This document shows positions 34,151 through 44,580 of a stretch of 64,000 nucleotides of DNA, piece by piece. The notes under the pieces were generated by a model. That model searched no databases. It was not told where the DNA came from and saw nothing but the letters and a program-made list of their open reading frames with translations. The number at the start of each line of letters is the position of its first letter. The stretch's first letter is position 1. Source of the DNA: Phymatolithon calcareum (taxonomy: Eukaryota > Rhodophyta > Florideophyceae > Hapalidiales). The translations under genes were made by a program, and so were the position numbers. The DNA lies in NCBI GenBank assembly GCA_977006965.1, contig OZ345357.1:2542001-2606000 (forward strand), in the 5' to 3' direction.

Positions 34151-34949
34151 TATTGCCCAATAAAGTAGCCCAGAGCTTTGTTTATCGATGACTGGAGAAT
34201 AAAATATGAAACCACGATAAACTATTACCTATGCGCATGCACAGCGCGCGACGCTCGGTTTGCACAAACGCACAGTGCAAGTGTTGACCACGTTCTCAAG
34301 CGCGATATACATGGCATTCATTTCAGTAGCTTATGGTGAAGTCCTTTTCATTGCCGTCCCGAGCAAAAAAGGCATTCGAAATCAGCGCCGTGGTAGTTCA
34401 GAGATTGCGAAATCGTTGCTGACATTCATTGTCCTATTGGCGACAAAATTGTTCTCAGGTGACTGTAATTTTATTGCCAGGCCGGAAAGACCCCAATTTA
34501 TGCTCCGTTGGCATCAAATTTATCGTCATGCACAAATTCTTCGGCTCCAGTGAGCGGCAGCAGCACTTCTCATCTTGAGGTGGTCAGCAGCATCTTTTCA
34601 ATTGCTCAAAATATTTCAAAAATCATCTAAGTAATGTCAAACAATTCAGCGTTCAAGTATTCACAAAAATCGGCAGCTTATTTCAAATATTTCTTCCATA
34701 TCCAGCAGCATGTCAATTGTATCGCCCCCACATTCAGCAGCGCAATGTGCTTCTGAATGTCATGAGCACCGGCAACTTCTCATCCACTGCATCTTTCGAG
34801 CGCACATGTTCAATTCCAAGGATGTCTCCTTTCGTTTTGATCTGTGTCGGACGAGCGATTGCTATTCCGGCACCAAGAGAGAGAATTCTCGAAATGCCGC
34901 TTCTGTGTTTCGGAACTTGGACGGCGGCTATTCTTGAGTTACGGAGCCG
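34151..34949. other. Intergenic with second CAGCAG-rich repeat
   Basis: No gene. 34555-34745 carries CAGCAGCA motifs related to 23820-24100. No terminal repeat of the preceding transposon could be identified. Confidence 0.45.
34555..34745 (+). repeat. CAGCAGCA-rich dispersed repeat, copy 2
   Basis: Five CAGCAG-type units, with CTTGAGGTGGTCAGCAGCAT near 34575 matching the copy near 24055 in direct orientation. Confidence 0.45.
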
Positions 34950-35860
34950 TTTGCTTACGTCATGTTATGTTTCCTTGACAACAGCACTACGAAGATTTCT
35001 GCGGCGAAGTCAACGATTCGTCCTGCTTTTTGGGCAATTGCAGCACTATTCGACTCTTTTTGCATGATCGCAATATCTGCCGAAGCTCGCCGATAAGTCC
35101 GACTGGGCAGCTGTCTGTGGACTATACGATGTCCACACGGTATAAGGATATGCGAACTTTGAACCACTTGAGCGATCAATCCACGGCTTCTCGGAGGGAA
35201 GAGTTCTTCTCAACTGTGCGTTCTGCATCACTCGCTTTGTCTATCTTCGTGATCCTGGAAATCTTGTTCATAGCACAGCGCACTGTCGCTCCATCTCCGA
35301 GCGAACTATAGTTCAATCCTTCAACAAAATGGTTGCGGATATACTCATCCTAAGCCAGACGCTGCAGAGCAATTGTATTTCCGACTCCGGCCATTCCAAC
35401 GACACCGTGTGTAGTGTGCATGTCACCCGCAGCCGCAATGACTTCGGTGCCTATGAGCACGGATAGTTGACAGGTTCACCATTTTGCGTTCGTATAATCG
35501 AAGTCGAACAATACTGTGGGCAGAAGTTCTGGTGCATTGCCTTTGTTTCCTTCACATGTATACCTGACTTCCGTGTTATCTGCAGACGATATGTGTTGTT
35601 CGGCATCCATCGTCATGCAGGCGGTCTCTGCGACAACTAGAGATTGCAAAGTGCTGAAGGCTTCTTTAACTTGAGTCTCCGCTGCTGACATCTCTTTTGC
35701 ATGAGAATTGGCCAGCGCTGCACGTCGAAAGAAAGCTGAAACACAGCAGTTCGTTTGCTGGAGCTGCTTCCCGCGAATCTTTTCTGCCCAAACAAATCCA
35801 TTATGTTATTGACGCTGGTTTGCAGGCAGATGCGACCTGAATATGAGGGTCAACGCCAAG
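34950..35860 (-). pseudogene. NB-ARC gene relic 1
   Basis: The minus strand reads MSAAETQVKEAFSTLQSLVV, parallel to KMTTVEVKVKDAANQLQNL of the 15.3-17.1 kb protein, then FDFDYTNAKW (parallel to LNYDVRNADGK). In a shifted frame it gives GVVGMAGVGNTIALQRLA, a P-loop whose essential Lys-Ser is replaced by Asn-Thr. Farther down (about 35040-35100) another frame gives LIGELRQILRSCKKSRI, parallel to LNDLRQLLRGSPRSRM. Many stops and frame changes: a dead copy of the N-terminal and NB-ARC part without WD40 repeats. Confidence 0.7.
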
Positions 35861-36079
35861 CCTGGTTCTCGGCACCCAAAAGCCTGAGCGCGGATCAGCG
35901 ATTATGCGCTCGGTGGCATGACCGTACGGTGCCTTCACTTTCATGTATTATGCGTCAAGTATTTCAGTCCTTGCACGATTCCAGCAGTTAAAGTTGGCGC
36001 CCCTTGGGTCGCTCTTCTCACCAACAATGATTCCTTGCTTATCCGGCAGCGCAGTGTCGGCTTCATGCATCGGCGATTA

Positions 36080-36880
36080 TGTACTCGAAGTCCACAGTAT
36101 TTCTTGTCTTCAGTTGCACGAATTCCTCTTTCCAGATTTGCAGCCTGAGACGGCTTCCCGCGTTTAAGGTTATTTCACCAGGGCTTGGCACTTCTCAGTT
36201 CTCCTTATCCCCAGATTCGAAGCGTATGTATACCATGTGTCTTCAAATTTATGTTCGTAATCCAGGGGACGCAACTGTGCCGCGCACACTGCAAAATGCG
36301 CTTGTTGCCCTTCACAAAATTCCTTCTGATGTCGCCCGTCGGCTCTTGAGGCGCTTTTTCCTTCGCATCTCGTGTCGTGTGCATCATGAATGTGCTCATG
36401 GACACGGTTTCGAGAGCTGCTCTTGATCCAAACTCAACCTTACACTCTGCAGAGTGCGCAAGGAATGTACTCCTGGTACTTATAGGCAGCCGGCTTTCTG
36501 ATCAACATCTTAGGAACTGGCGTAACTCATTCAAAAATCCTGTCGAGCAGTATTGCATGGGCCACAGACTTTCCCGTTCAACCACGCGACAGCGAAATCG
36601 ACAGCTTGCCGGAGAGTGATGCCGATGCCCTTGGACACGCATTATTTTCGCCACTTCTGTTGCCGGCGGAGATGCGGCCCTTCTACCGAAGCGCAAAATA
36701 CTTCATCCCGTCAGGAAATCGGACGCAAACATCTTTGTCAAAAGCAAGACAGTGAGGACAATTGTTTTGCGAACGTCGGCTATGCCCACGACACCATGTG
36801 CAGGTGTAATAGCTCCGGCGGCAGTCACCGTCGCCGAAGACTCCGCGGATAATATAAATTCCAGATGAGCTCCTTGACGA
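36080..36880 (-). pseudogene. NB-ARC gene relic 2
   Basis: The minus strand near 36800 reads AHGVVGIADVRKTIVL, a decayed P-loop. Downstream, LNELRQFLRC and SRLPISTRS match LNDLRQLLRG and SRMAISTRS of the intact protein, followed by VEFGSRAALETVSMSTFMM, parallel to VDFGARDPLGPVSESIFMT. Frames change several times. It lies in the same orientation as relic 1 and just upstream of it, so the two form a head-to-tail pair. Confidence 0.7.
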
Positions 36881-37033
36881 AGTGCGTGCGTGCTTGCTCC
36901 CAGTCATTCATTTTTCCATTTCCTTAACGGTGCTAGCAGCGATTCGAGGGTCCAAGTTCGTTCCATTCACTTATATCGTTGGCGAGGTTGACTGCGATTT
37001 CACGTCTCGTCCAGGTACGTCACCAAAGATTGA

Positions 37034-38220
37034 CTATCGCGTTGGTCTGATGCATTGTAGCAGCACCTGACGAACCAGGCGGCGCTCGTCCATTCGAAGA
37101 ATTTGTCTGACCCAATGCCATCGCAGGTCGCTGGCCCGCATCACCACGTCGATGGTGGGTGTCCTGGCGTCGTCGGCTAATGGTCTCTTCGTTATTTTCG
37201 ATAGCATCTTGGCACCTGTTAGCTTGAGTTTCTTCCACACTGGTACTGTCAGCTTCCATGATTCGCAGCCGTATAGGAACCCAAATGACGGAGACGTAGA
37301 CCTGTGAACAGTTTTCCATCGTGCAAAATCTGTTTGAGGTCTTGCAGGTGGGACCAGGCAATTTGGACCCGGTGGTCGACAATGGCAACGGGGTCACCTC
37401 CTTCCGACGGCATTACGCAAAGATATTTGAATTTCTTTGTGTTCCAGAGGTGTTCTGTTTCTAGGCGGATGCGTTTAAGCATCGTTTGTGCAAGTTCCCG
37501 TTTTACTTCTTTCACCAGCTTGTCTGCGAGTGGTCCGGCACGGGAGGAGACAGTCCGGGCAGGGAGTTTCAATACGAGGCCCCACTGTTCCTCTGTCAGA
37601 CGGAGTGCTTCTTGTGGCTCGTCGTCAAAGTATTAGACGGAGACGAGCAGTTGGCTTCTGCTGTTATCCGAAAAATGGTGCTCATGTGCCAGTCAAGCCG
37701 GCCGATGTCGTCTAGCTTTCGAATAGCGATTCTGGCGCCCGCTCGAGGTCAATGTTTCTGCAGTGTCGGCGGCGGTGTGTTGCCAGTGAGTTCGCATTCG
37801 GAAATTTCCTTACGCAAACTGCGTACTGAAATTTTAAATCCATTGCTTCGACAACTTCTTCCGTTTAGCGTGTGACTCTTTCTGCCATTTGGATATGCTG
37901 TATGAAGCACGCGAACGGACGGCATTGTTTCATCGAACACAGCATTGAAGCTAGTAGTTATGGCCGATGGTGCTTATTGAAATTGTGTCTCCACCTTTGC
38001 CATGTGTCCCATCAGCCAGTCCAGGTCATTACTCTAGCTTCGGCAGGTATCAGGTCCATGACGGATGTTGGTAATTCGTGTCTGGACGAGTGTGTGCGTC
38101 AGCGATGATGGCAAATCTAAATCTGGCGGCCTCCTTGTCGTTCTTCAGCGCAACATTGTTGAAGGTCTCTGCCCATGGTTGATAAATTTGTTTAGAGAAA
38201 CTTTCCGGTGCTACCATGTT
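37034..38220 (-). pseudogene. Non-LTR retrotransposon relic (C-terminal part)
   Basis: The minus strand reads WNTKKFKYLCVMPSEGGDP with HRVQIAWSHLQDL (37250-37450), the FKYLG...D...RI..A block that follows the palm of LINE reverse transcriptases. It then gives SDLRWHWVRQILRMDERRLV (37060-37150), the LRWLGHVLRM-type tail. Farther upstream (about 37800-37860) CVRKFPNANSLATHRRRHC is a C2H2-like zinc finger. Stops and frame changes throughout. Different from the RNase H relic at 9 kb. Its 5' end merges with the tail of duplication copy B at 38227. Confidence 0.65.
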
Positions 38221-38226
38221 AGAATT

Positions 38227-40675
38227 CAAGATCAGTGGGAACATCTGTCTGTCTCCTTTTTGGAGAACAGCAACAGCAAGGTTTTATTGATGTGAATCTT
38301 GAGATTGGGATGACTCTCCGGAGGTGAAACCCTAAGTACAGGTACACGTGGACAGATAATTAGTTCTCGGGACTCTCGACCAGCATCGTGTCTGATATTT
38401 CTTTAACAAATATCAACACCTGCCCTTCAGTCCAATGACACATGAAGGGAAGTACCGTACTGTACCATGACCCTTGTTATCATTGGCTGTCCTGTAAATC
38501 CGGTTGGAAATTAGAATCTTTCAGCAAGATCAATATCGATCGATCGATCGATCCCAAAAATTTACCATTTAAGGCGCTGGACCGTGCACAAACGCCTTCG
38601 CCACGAGACGGTCAAACGAAAACAAGGGTAAAGTGAAGGAAAACAAACATGCGCGTGGCCGTGTTTAGCTCCAAGCGCTATGAGCGCGAGTTCCTGGACA
38701 ACAATCCGGACATTCTTAAGGGATCTTCAGTCGATCTCGAATTTTTTCGCCCTCGACTCGAGGCCAACACGGCATCTCTTGCAGCCGGCTTTGACGCGGT
38801 GTGCGTCTTTGTCAACGACGTAGTAACTGAGCCCGTGCTAAAGACCCTTGTGGACGGTGGAACGCGTTGCGTTTTGCTGCGCTGCGCAGGGTTTAACAAT
38901 GTCGATCTAGCCGCTGCAACCAAGCTTGGCATGCGTGTGCTTCGTGTGCCGACCTACAGCCCGCACGCAGTTGCGGAATTTGCTATGGCGCTCCTACTCG
39001 CCGTGAACCGCAAGACGCACCGGGCGTATGCTCGCGTTCGGGATGGTAACTTTGCGTTGCATGGGCTTATGGGCTTTGATTTGCATGGGAAAACGGTCGG
39101 CGTTATTGGCACAGGGGCTATTGGACGCGTGTTTTGCAAGATTTTGATCGGCTTTTCAGTTCGTGTTCTCGCATATGATGTGTACCAATCGCCGGAAATG
39201 AAGGAAATGGGCGTTGAGTACGTGGAGTTGGATGATCTTTTGGCTACGTCTGATATCATCAGCTTGCATTGCCCGCTGTTGCCAAGCACTCGACATATTA
39301 TCAATGCAGAGGCGATCGGCAAGATGAAGAAAGGTGTCGTGCTCATCAATGTTAGCAGAGGTGGACTTCTTTGTACCACTTCCGTGCTTAATGGAATCAA
39401 AGATGGAACCATTTCGGCTATGGGGATTGATGTATATGAAGGAGAAGGTACGTTCAAGCCAGGGCCCGCGATCAGTGGCTATTTGGTGTTTTTCACGGTG
39501 GTTTCTGACATTATCTCTTCGTATGTATGTGTATTGACTATTTTGCGGCGAAGGCGACCTTTTCTTCGACGATCATTCCGGCGAAATCATTCATGACGTG
39601 AATCTTATGCAGGTAAGTTCTTCTTTTACACCTCTGTTGTTACTTGCCTCTCTGATGTACGGATTATCTGACTGTACTCTTTGCTTTTCTGTGCTGCAGC
39701 TTCAAACGTTGCCAAACGTAGTTATTACACCCCATATTGCATTCTGCACGGACACTGCTCTGAGAAATATCTGGACATGTACGTTGAGCAACGCGGCAGA
39801 GTTCGAAAAGGCGAAGATCTCCGAAGCTGAAGTCGCCGCTGTTCTTACCAACCAGGTAAACAAACCCGTAGCATCGTGAGAGAATGTGATTGTGGCATTT
39901 TTGTACCAGTAGCTCCGACGGCGAAGGCAATTGAGCTTGCTTTATTCCCGTTGTGCGGAATGTATTAGAGACTTGTCGCTGGGGCCTGAATTTGAAATCG
40001 TGTAGGATCTGTAGTCTGTACCAAATGAATACACAGTAGTTGATAAAATGTTTGAGACCTCTGTTTCTTTATGATAGCTTCGAGACTTTTCGGCGTAGTT
40101 GTCTGCAACCCAAGACCGCATCGAAGAATGGGTGAGCCACTCTGGGTGGGCAGCATCCAGCGCCTATTGCTGAACGAAGCACGCCCCCAATCGCGCTACC
40201 TATCGCTAGCCACACTGACGTCGACCGGACGCGCATCAGTGCGAACAGTCGTGTTTCGCGGATTTCTGCGGAAGGTGCCACCGCAGGAGACACCAGCGCT
40301 GCAGATCACGACGGACACGCGAAGCACGAAAATTGCCGGCATTGAACGCTCGCCATGGGCTGAGCTGTGTTGGTATTTCCCGGTGCGTGCTTTTGAATCG
40401 AGAATACACAACTCAGGTGCCACCGTTGCTGTCAACAAATGATTGACCTTATTGCAAAAATGTTGTGTGCAGGATGCCCGCGAACAGTTTCGCATCTCTG
40501 GATCCGTCAAGCTTGTACGCGCAGGAGAAGAAAACGAGTTTTACGCCCGCGCCCGCTCAAACAGTTGGCAGGGGCTTTCAGACGGCGCACGTTCGTCGTT
40601 TGGAGGACCACCGCCTGGAACTTCGTGCAATAAGGACATCAGGATAGATCCCGTGAATGTAATTGAACCGCCTCC
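38227..40675 (+). repeat. Segmental duplication copy B, probable parental arrangement
   Basis: 38227-38408 (tail) is followed directly by 38409-40675 (block). Because the PNPO-like gene is whole here and continues beyond 40675, this arrangement is likely ancestral. Copy A at 21273-23723 has the same two pieces in the opposite order. Confidence 0.88.
38649..39879 (+). CDS. D-lactate dehydrogenase (LdhA-type), copy B
   Basis: Exons 38649-39447, 39554-39612 and 39700-39879, introns 106 and 87 nt at the same places as copy A, giving 345 residues. It has the same D-2-hydroxyacid dehydrogenase motifs: LLRCAGFNNVDL, GVIGTGAIG, SLHCPLLP and TPHIAFCTDTA. The SRG motif reads SRGGLLC, closer to the usual SRGxL(I/V) form than copy A. 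Differences from A are few (for example N for S near residue 40, E for K and L for M around 190-200, T for R after LLA). Upstream it keeps about 420 bp of sequence also found, rearranged, at copy A, so it probably has the original promoter. Confidence 0.93.
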
Positions 40676-40808
40676 TCCTTTCGGGTTGCTGCTTGTGAAT
40701 GCGACGCTCGTGGACCATCTGGAGCTTAGAAGCAATGAGCGGACAATTTGGAGCTTGCGGGGAGAGGGAGATGCTGTGGAATGGACAAGCGAGAGGGTTT
40801 ATGCATAG
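40071..40808 (+). CDS. PNPO-like FMN-binding protein (Alr4036 type), intact copy
   Basis: Exon 1 40071-40382, intron 40383-40472 (GTGCGT...GCAG, 90 nt), exon 2 40473-40808, 215 residues. Family signs: RYLSLATLTSTGRASVRTVVFRGF (flavin-binding strand region of split-barrel PNPO-like proteins), DTRSTKIAGIERSPWAELCWYFP, REQFRISGSV, then W..LSD.aR..F and PPG, and a C-terminus FGLLLVNATLVDHLEL with a final RTIW...VEWTSERVYA. This is the pattern of the Alr4036/plant PNPO-like subgroup rather than classical PdxH. Likely FMN-dependent, possibly pyridoxamine-phosphate oxidation, but the substrate is not proven for this subgroup. An alternative start at the second Met (MGEPLWVG, 40129) would give a shorter protein. 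It lies 190 bp after D-LDH copy B. Confidence 0.85.
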
Positions 40809-41221
40809 AGTTAAGGCTCTCCTGCTTCCACATTCATCTTATTCTTTTGCAATAGTATTACGTCAGCGCCAGGACTTCGCAGAGTATCGTTAGTGGTGTT
40901 GAGATTTTGCATTACTTATGTACAAAAGGGCAGCGTTCCTTTAGTGGGGTATTTTGAAAAGATTTTGTTTCGTTTTTGGGTTTTTCTTGTCAGTGCTGCT
41001 AAGGAGTCTGATTGTTATCCGGTCTTCGGGTCGCGGGCAGGTCTGAATCTTGTAGAAAATATGTTGTCTCTCTTCGGCAGGAAACAGCACTGGCTTACAG
41101 AACAAAACGAAAGAATAAGGAAAACGAAGGTTGCACATATCGGGAGAATAGCATCTGAAAAGGGACAATCAGGAACAATGAAAGAAATCTATGCAAGCGC
41201 CGGTGACCGGATTTGATTTCG
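40809..41221. other. Intergenic between PNPO-like and F-box genes
   Basis: Convergent 3' ends (plus-strand PNPO-like gene, minus-strand F-box gene). No gene or repeat recognised. Confidence 0.5.
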
Positions 41222-42352
41222 TCAATTCTCAACAACAATTTTGAGATTTCGAAACCTTGCAGATAGATTATCGATCGTTGCCTGTGTGTATTGCCCAGTT
41301 TCCCACAAGTTCTCCGTGTGCTTTGCGAGAGTAAGCTTTGTAAGTTTCGGCGCAGCCTCAATAAAAGAAATAAGGCAGTGGTCATCAATCGGACAAAAGT
41401 TGAGCGCAATGGACTGGAGCGACTGGGCAATTGGCCCGTTGGCTAGCATCGTCACACCCGCATGGTTCAGGACGTTACATCCCATTAGCTTGAGATGCTT
41501 TGTCGTGTTGAAGCGCGACACGTGCTTCAGGCTCTCGTGCGAGAGCCCATGCACGAAACTCAGATCAAGGGTATGCATTGGCGCCCGACGGCCGGGCTCT
41601 CCAAATGCACTGCCATTGATCTTGGAGCATCCGTAGAGCGATAGTTCCTCAAGAACTGGACATCGCATCAGAGGACGAACCGCGTCATCCGTAACACATG
41701 AATATGCCAGGTTCACAACACGTAAATTATTCCCCGCCGCACTGGCCATTGCCGCGAAGCATGTTGGAGTAAACACTTCAGGTGCAAAGCCAGATAGATG
41801 AACTTTGCGCAGGGAAACAGCGCGTTGCAGCATCGACTTGAGAGCGGCGCGAGCACCGGGAGGATCTGACAGCGTAAGTGCCTCCAACTGCCCCTTGTTA
41901 AGTTCTCCTAGCGACGGTAAATAAGCACAGGTAAGAATGCTACGAAGTCGGGAACAGACAGCACCCAACACAAACGCCAGACGCATTTGGTCACGTGAGC
42001 TACCGGCAGCGCCCAAGATCCGAAGAACTAGCTCCTCGGGAAGCGTATGGAGGGTCGGGTCGGGGAGTGGGACAGGTTCACTCTCGACGGGTGAGACGGA
42101 TTCAGATTCTTCAACGGCGGCGATGTCCGACGGAAGGACATCCTCGCGCGTAGACACGAGCTCACGCGTCATGATGGGACGCGAGGCCTTGAGCAACCGC
42201 ACCTGAGGGCGCGGCCCTCTTGAGAACGCAATACGAAAGTGAGGGTTAGAATGGTGGCGTAGCCTTACCTTACCAGTCGCCCTCGCCCTCCCGTCCCCGT
42301 CGGCTTGTTCGAGATTGCATCCCAACGCTTGGATGCCAAGTGGCACGCACAT
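41222..42352 (-). CDS. F-box / leucine-rich-repeat protein
   Basis: 376 residues from the ATG at 42352. An F-box-like motif lies near residue 95 (LHTLPEELVLRILGAAGSS, then VCSRLRSI), followed by amino-acid-type LRRs of FBXL proteins (LRVVNLAYSCVTDDAVRPL, LEELSLYGCSKINGSAF, TKHLKLMGCNVLNHAGV, LQSIALNFCPIDDHCL, LTKLTLAKH). Such proteins recruit substrates to SCF ubiquitin ligases. The first 60 residues are Arg-rich and contain splice-like sequence (GTAAGGTAAGG), so the true start may be the ATG at 42172 (MTRELVSTRED), giving 316 residues, with the upstream part as 5' UTR. The acidic stretch before the F-box is disordered. Confidence 0.8.
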   Translation of the reverse strand: MCVPLGIQALGCNLEQADGDGRARATGKVRLRHHSNPHFRIAFSRGPRPQVRLLKASRPIMTRELVSTREDVLPSDIAAVEESESVSPVESEPVPLPDPTLHTLPEELVLRILGAAGSSRDQMRLAFVLGAVCSRLRSILTCAYLPSLGELNKGQLEALTLSDPPGARAALKSMLQRAVSLRKVHLSGFAPEVFTPTCFAAMASAAGNNLRVVNLAYSCVTDDAVRPLMRCPVLEELSLYGCSKINGSAFGEPGRRAPMHTLDLSFVHGLSHESLKHVSRFNTTKHLKLMGCNVLNHAGVTMLANGPIAQSLQSIALNFCPIDDHCLISFIEAAPKLTKLTLAKHTENLWETGQYTQATIDNLSARFRNLKIVVEN

Positions 42353-44580
42353 GGTGGTTGCATCTTTATGTTTTTCAATTGGTTAATATGTGCTGTTCTC
42401 TTGTCATTGGCCGTATCCAATGACTATGACAACTGTCCCAGAGGTGGCCATAGCCCTAATAATATCGATATTATGAGGGCTATCGGAGCAATTGCTACAC
42501 AGTGATGGAAGTATCCGACATGGACGGTGGTCCTCGCCACTGCATTTTTACCGAGTAAGCTTTATAAAGTTTACTCGGGTAAAGACCCGCGAAGTACAGA
42601 GCACTTTGCGGGTTTTCTTCTCGCGCCCGGCGCATCCTGATACTTTGTATATGCATGCGCAAGACGCACTCCACCATTCGATGTAGCGCTCCCCACTTCC
42701 TTCTCCCCGCCCAAAAGAACTGAATTTCGTTGTCGACGCGTCGGTATGCAGCCCCGTGATGTCATTCTCGGCGTGTATTTGACGATTTCGTGTCTTATTG
42801 GCCGTTCAGCCCACTCTTCACCTCACTGAAGCGACTGAAACCGGTTGCGCTCATCCGTTATGTCTGTGCTAGACGCGGTAGTGCAGCATCGAAGGCCAAC
42901 ATGGATGTGTGGAGACTTTGAAGTCGTTGACCGATTTGCGAAATATGCCGAAGAGGCACCGTTGGTGAGGCGCTGTATCAAAGGCATGCAACTGAGCGCG
43001 GAAAATTTCTGCAGCCGCGTTCATATCGTTGTGACCTCCATACCTTTTCTCCTGTATGGTGAAGCTTACCCAGATCGATGACGCACTAAGTGGTGTATGT
43101 AGTGTGCTGGTTCCGTCGAGCGCAGTCGCCCGCAGTAGATATTTAGTTTGAAAAGCCGAAAGAAAGCTACAAATACGAAAAAGATACTGTAATAACAGAC
43201 TTCAGTCTTTTATTTGGCATATCATGACTGAACAGCGAGACTTTGACCTGACCCAACGTGCTTTCACGTCTTTTAGGACTTTGCACGGCCTGCCTGGGCC
43301 CCCTTTCTTCGACAAACTGATTTCCGACTTCTCATGTACGTCTTGCTCAACATGCGCCTCGCAGTGCTCGCAACTTCCTTGCTTCACTCCAGCAACCGTT
43401 CCGCTTGGGAAGCCACCGGGGGCGAAATATATTCCATTGGTGGATGATAGTCTGATCTCCTTAATATGCTTTTCGTCCTCCTGCACAGCGCTCAGAGTTA
43501 TTCTTTCTCCGTTTTATTGTGGCCGTCAGCATCGTATCGTGAGTGATGTCCAGCGTACCCTTGCACTTGCTTGAGCTGTTTTGGAACACATCCAGATTGA
43601 TCTTAGGGGGATGAGGAGCGCCCCCCAACGATCAACAGCAGGAAAATAATGCAGACGCAATTCGCTAGAAATGCATGTTCTTTTCACTTTTTTCACGTCA
43701 GCTTTCTCGAGTGCATTTTCGACGTACAGCTTGCTAATTGTGCGGAGAGATAGGGACGCTCAAAACGCACAGCCGCCATATTCTAATTTTCAACGGCGAG
43801 TATGAGCAGAAAACTGACTGCAGAAAAAACAATCCTGCCTTTTAACTAAATATCCATCATGGTGTAACAGCCGGGACACAGGAATACGGGGGTGGTGCAA
43901 ATTATCAAATCCGCTACGATCCCGGTAGCGCCGAGGCCAAGTGCATGGGATAGCGGATATAGTACAGACTCTAACAGTATAGCTGGCGTTCGAATTGCGT
44001 GCCTTTTTGGCCAGCTTGGGTGCAATGTTTAGCTTTTCGCTTCCTTCACATCGGATCATCATGAAGTGCTTTTCACTCCCCTAAACGATGATTATCATAA
44101 TATGATATCCAAAATATTATTTTGCACCTAAATCGCCCTTTCTCTTGCGCACTCTGGGTGCAGTGAGAAAGCGCTCGCCTCTAAGATTAAGTTGGCAATC
44201 GATTATCGGAAGGTTGCGAAGCCATTGGCACCATTTTCTTTTCTATAGAGTAAATAGCGGATTTGATAATTTTTCAGTCCCCGTATTATGAAGGCCATTT
44301 TGTCCCGGCTGTTACATGGATTCTTAGTAAAGCTTACACTTTTTGTAGCTATGATCTCATTTGCCTGTTTACCCTAAATCGTTTTCTCGGTCCTAAATTT
44401 CTGGTGGCGTGGCGTATAAAAACAGTTACAGTGTGCCTCGTTTTTGTTCCAGCAATGCGACACGAAAGAGCAAAAAGAATACACTTGGCTGACGCTGTCT
44501 CCAAACAACATCCAGCCAGGCCGCAACACACTTAAGATCGCCCAGCTCCCAGCGCTGTGGTAAGCAGTGGAATCGGCATC
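42353..44580. other. Intergenic with foldbacks, no gene supported
   Basis: About 2.2 kb. Three foldbacks lie close together: 42449-42484 (CATAGCCCTAATAATATCGA and its near complement), 42549-42581 (CCGAGTAA...TTACTCGG) and 42585-42613 (CCCGCGAAGT...ACTTTGCGGG). A minus-strand frame at 43202-43486 encodes Cys/His and GGPGRPCK (AT-hook-like) but has no family match and no clear start; it could be transposon debris. Confidence 0.45.

Noticed and set aside
21273-40675. Simple tandem duplication as the origin of the two D-LDH loci
   Set aside because: A tandem pair would not by itself leave block-tail at one place and tail-block at the other with nothing else shared; it needs extra deletions or a third unit. 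Not excluded, but less simple than a circle.
43202-43486. Cys/His and AT-hook-like small protein (-)
   Set aside because: No clear start, no family match, and an equally long frame on the opposite strand.
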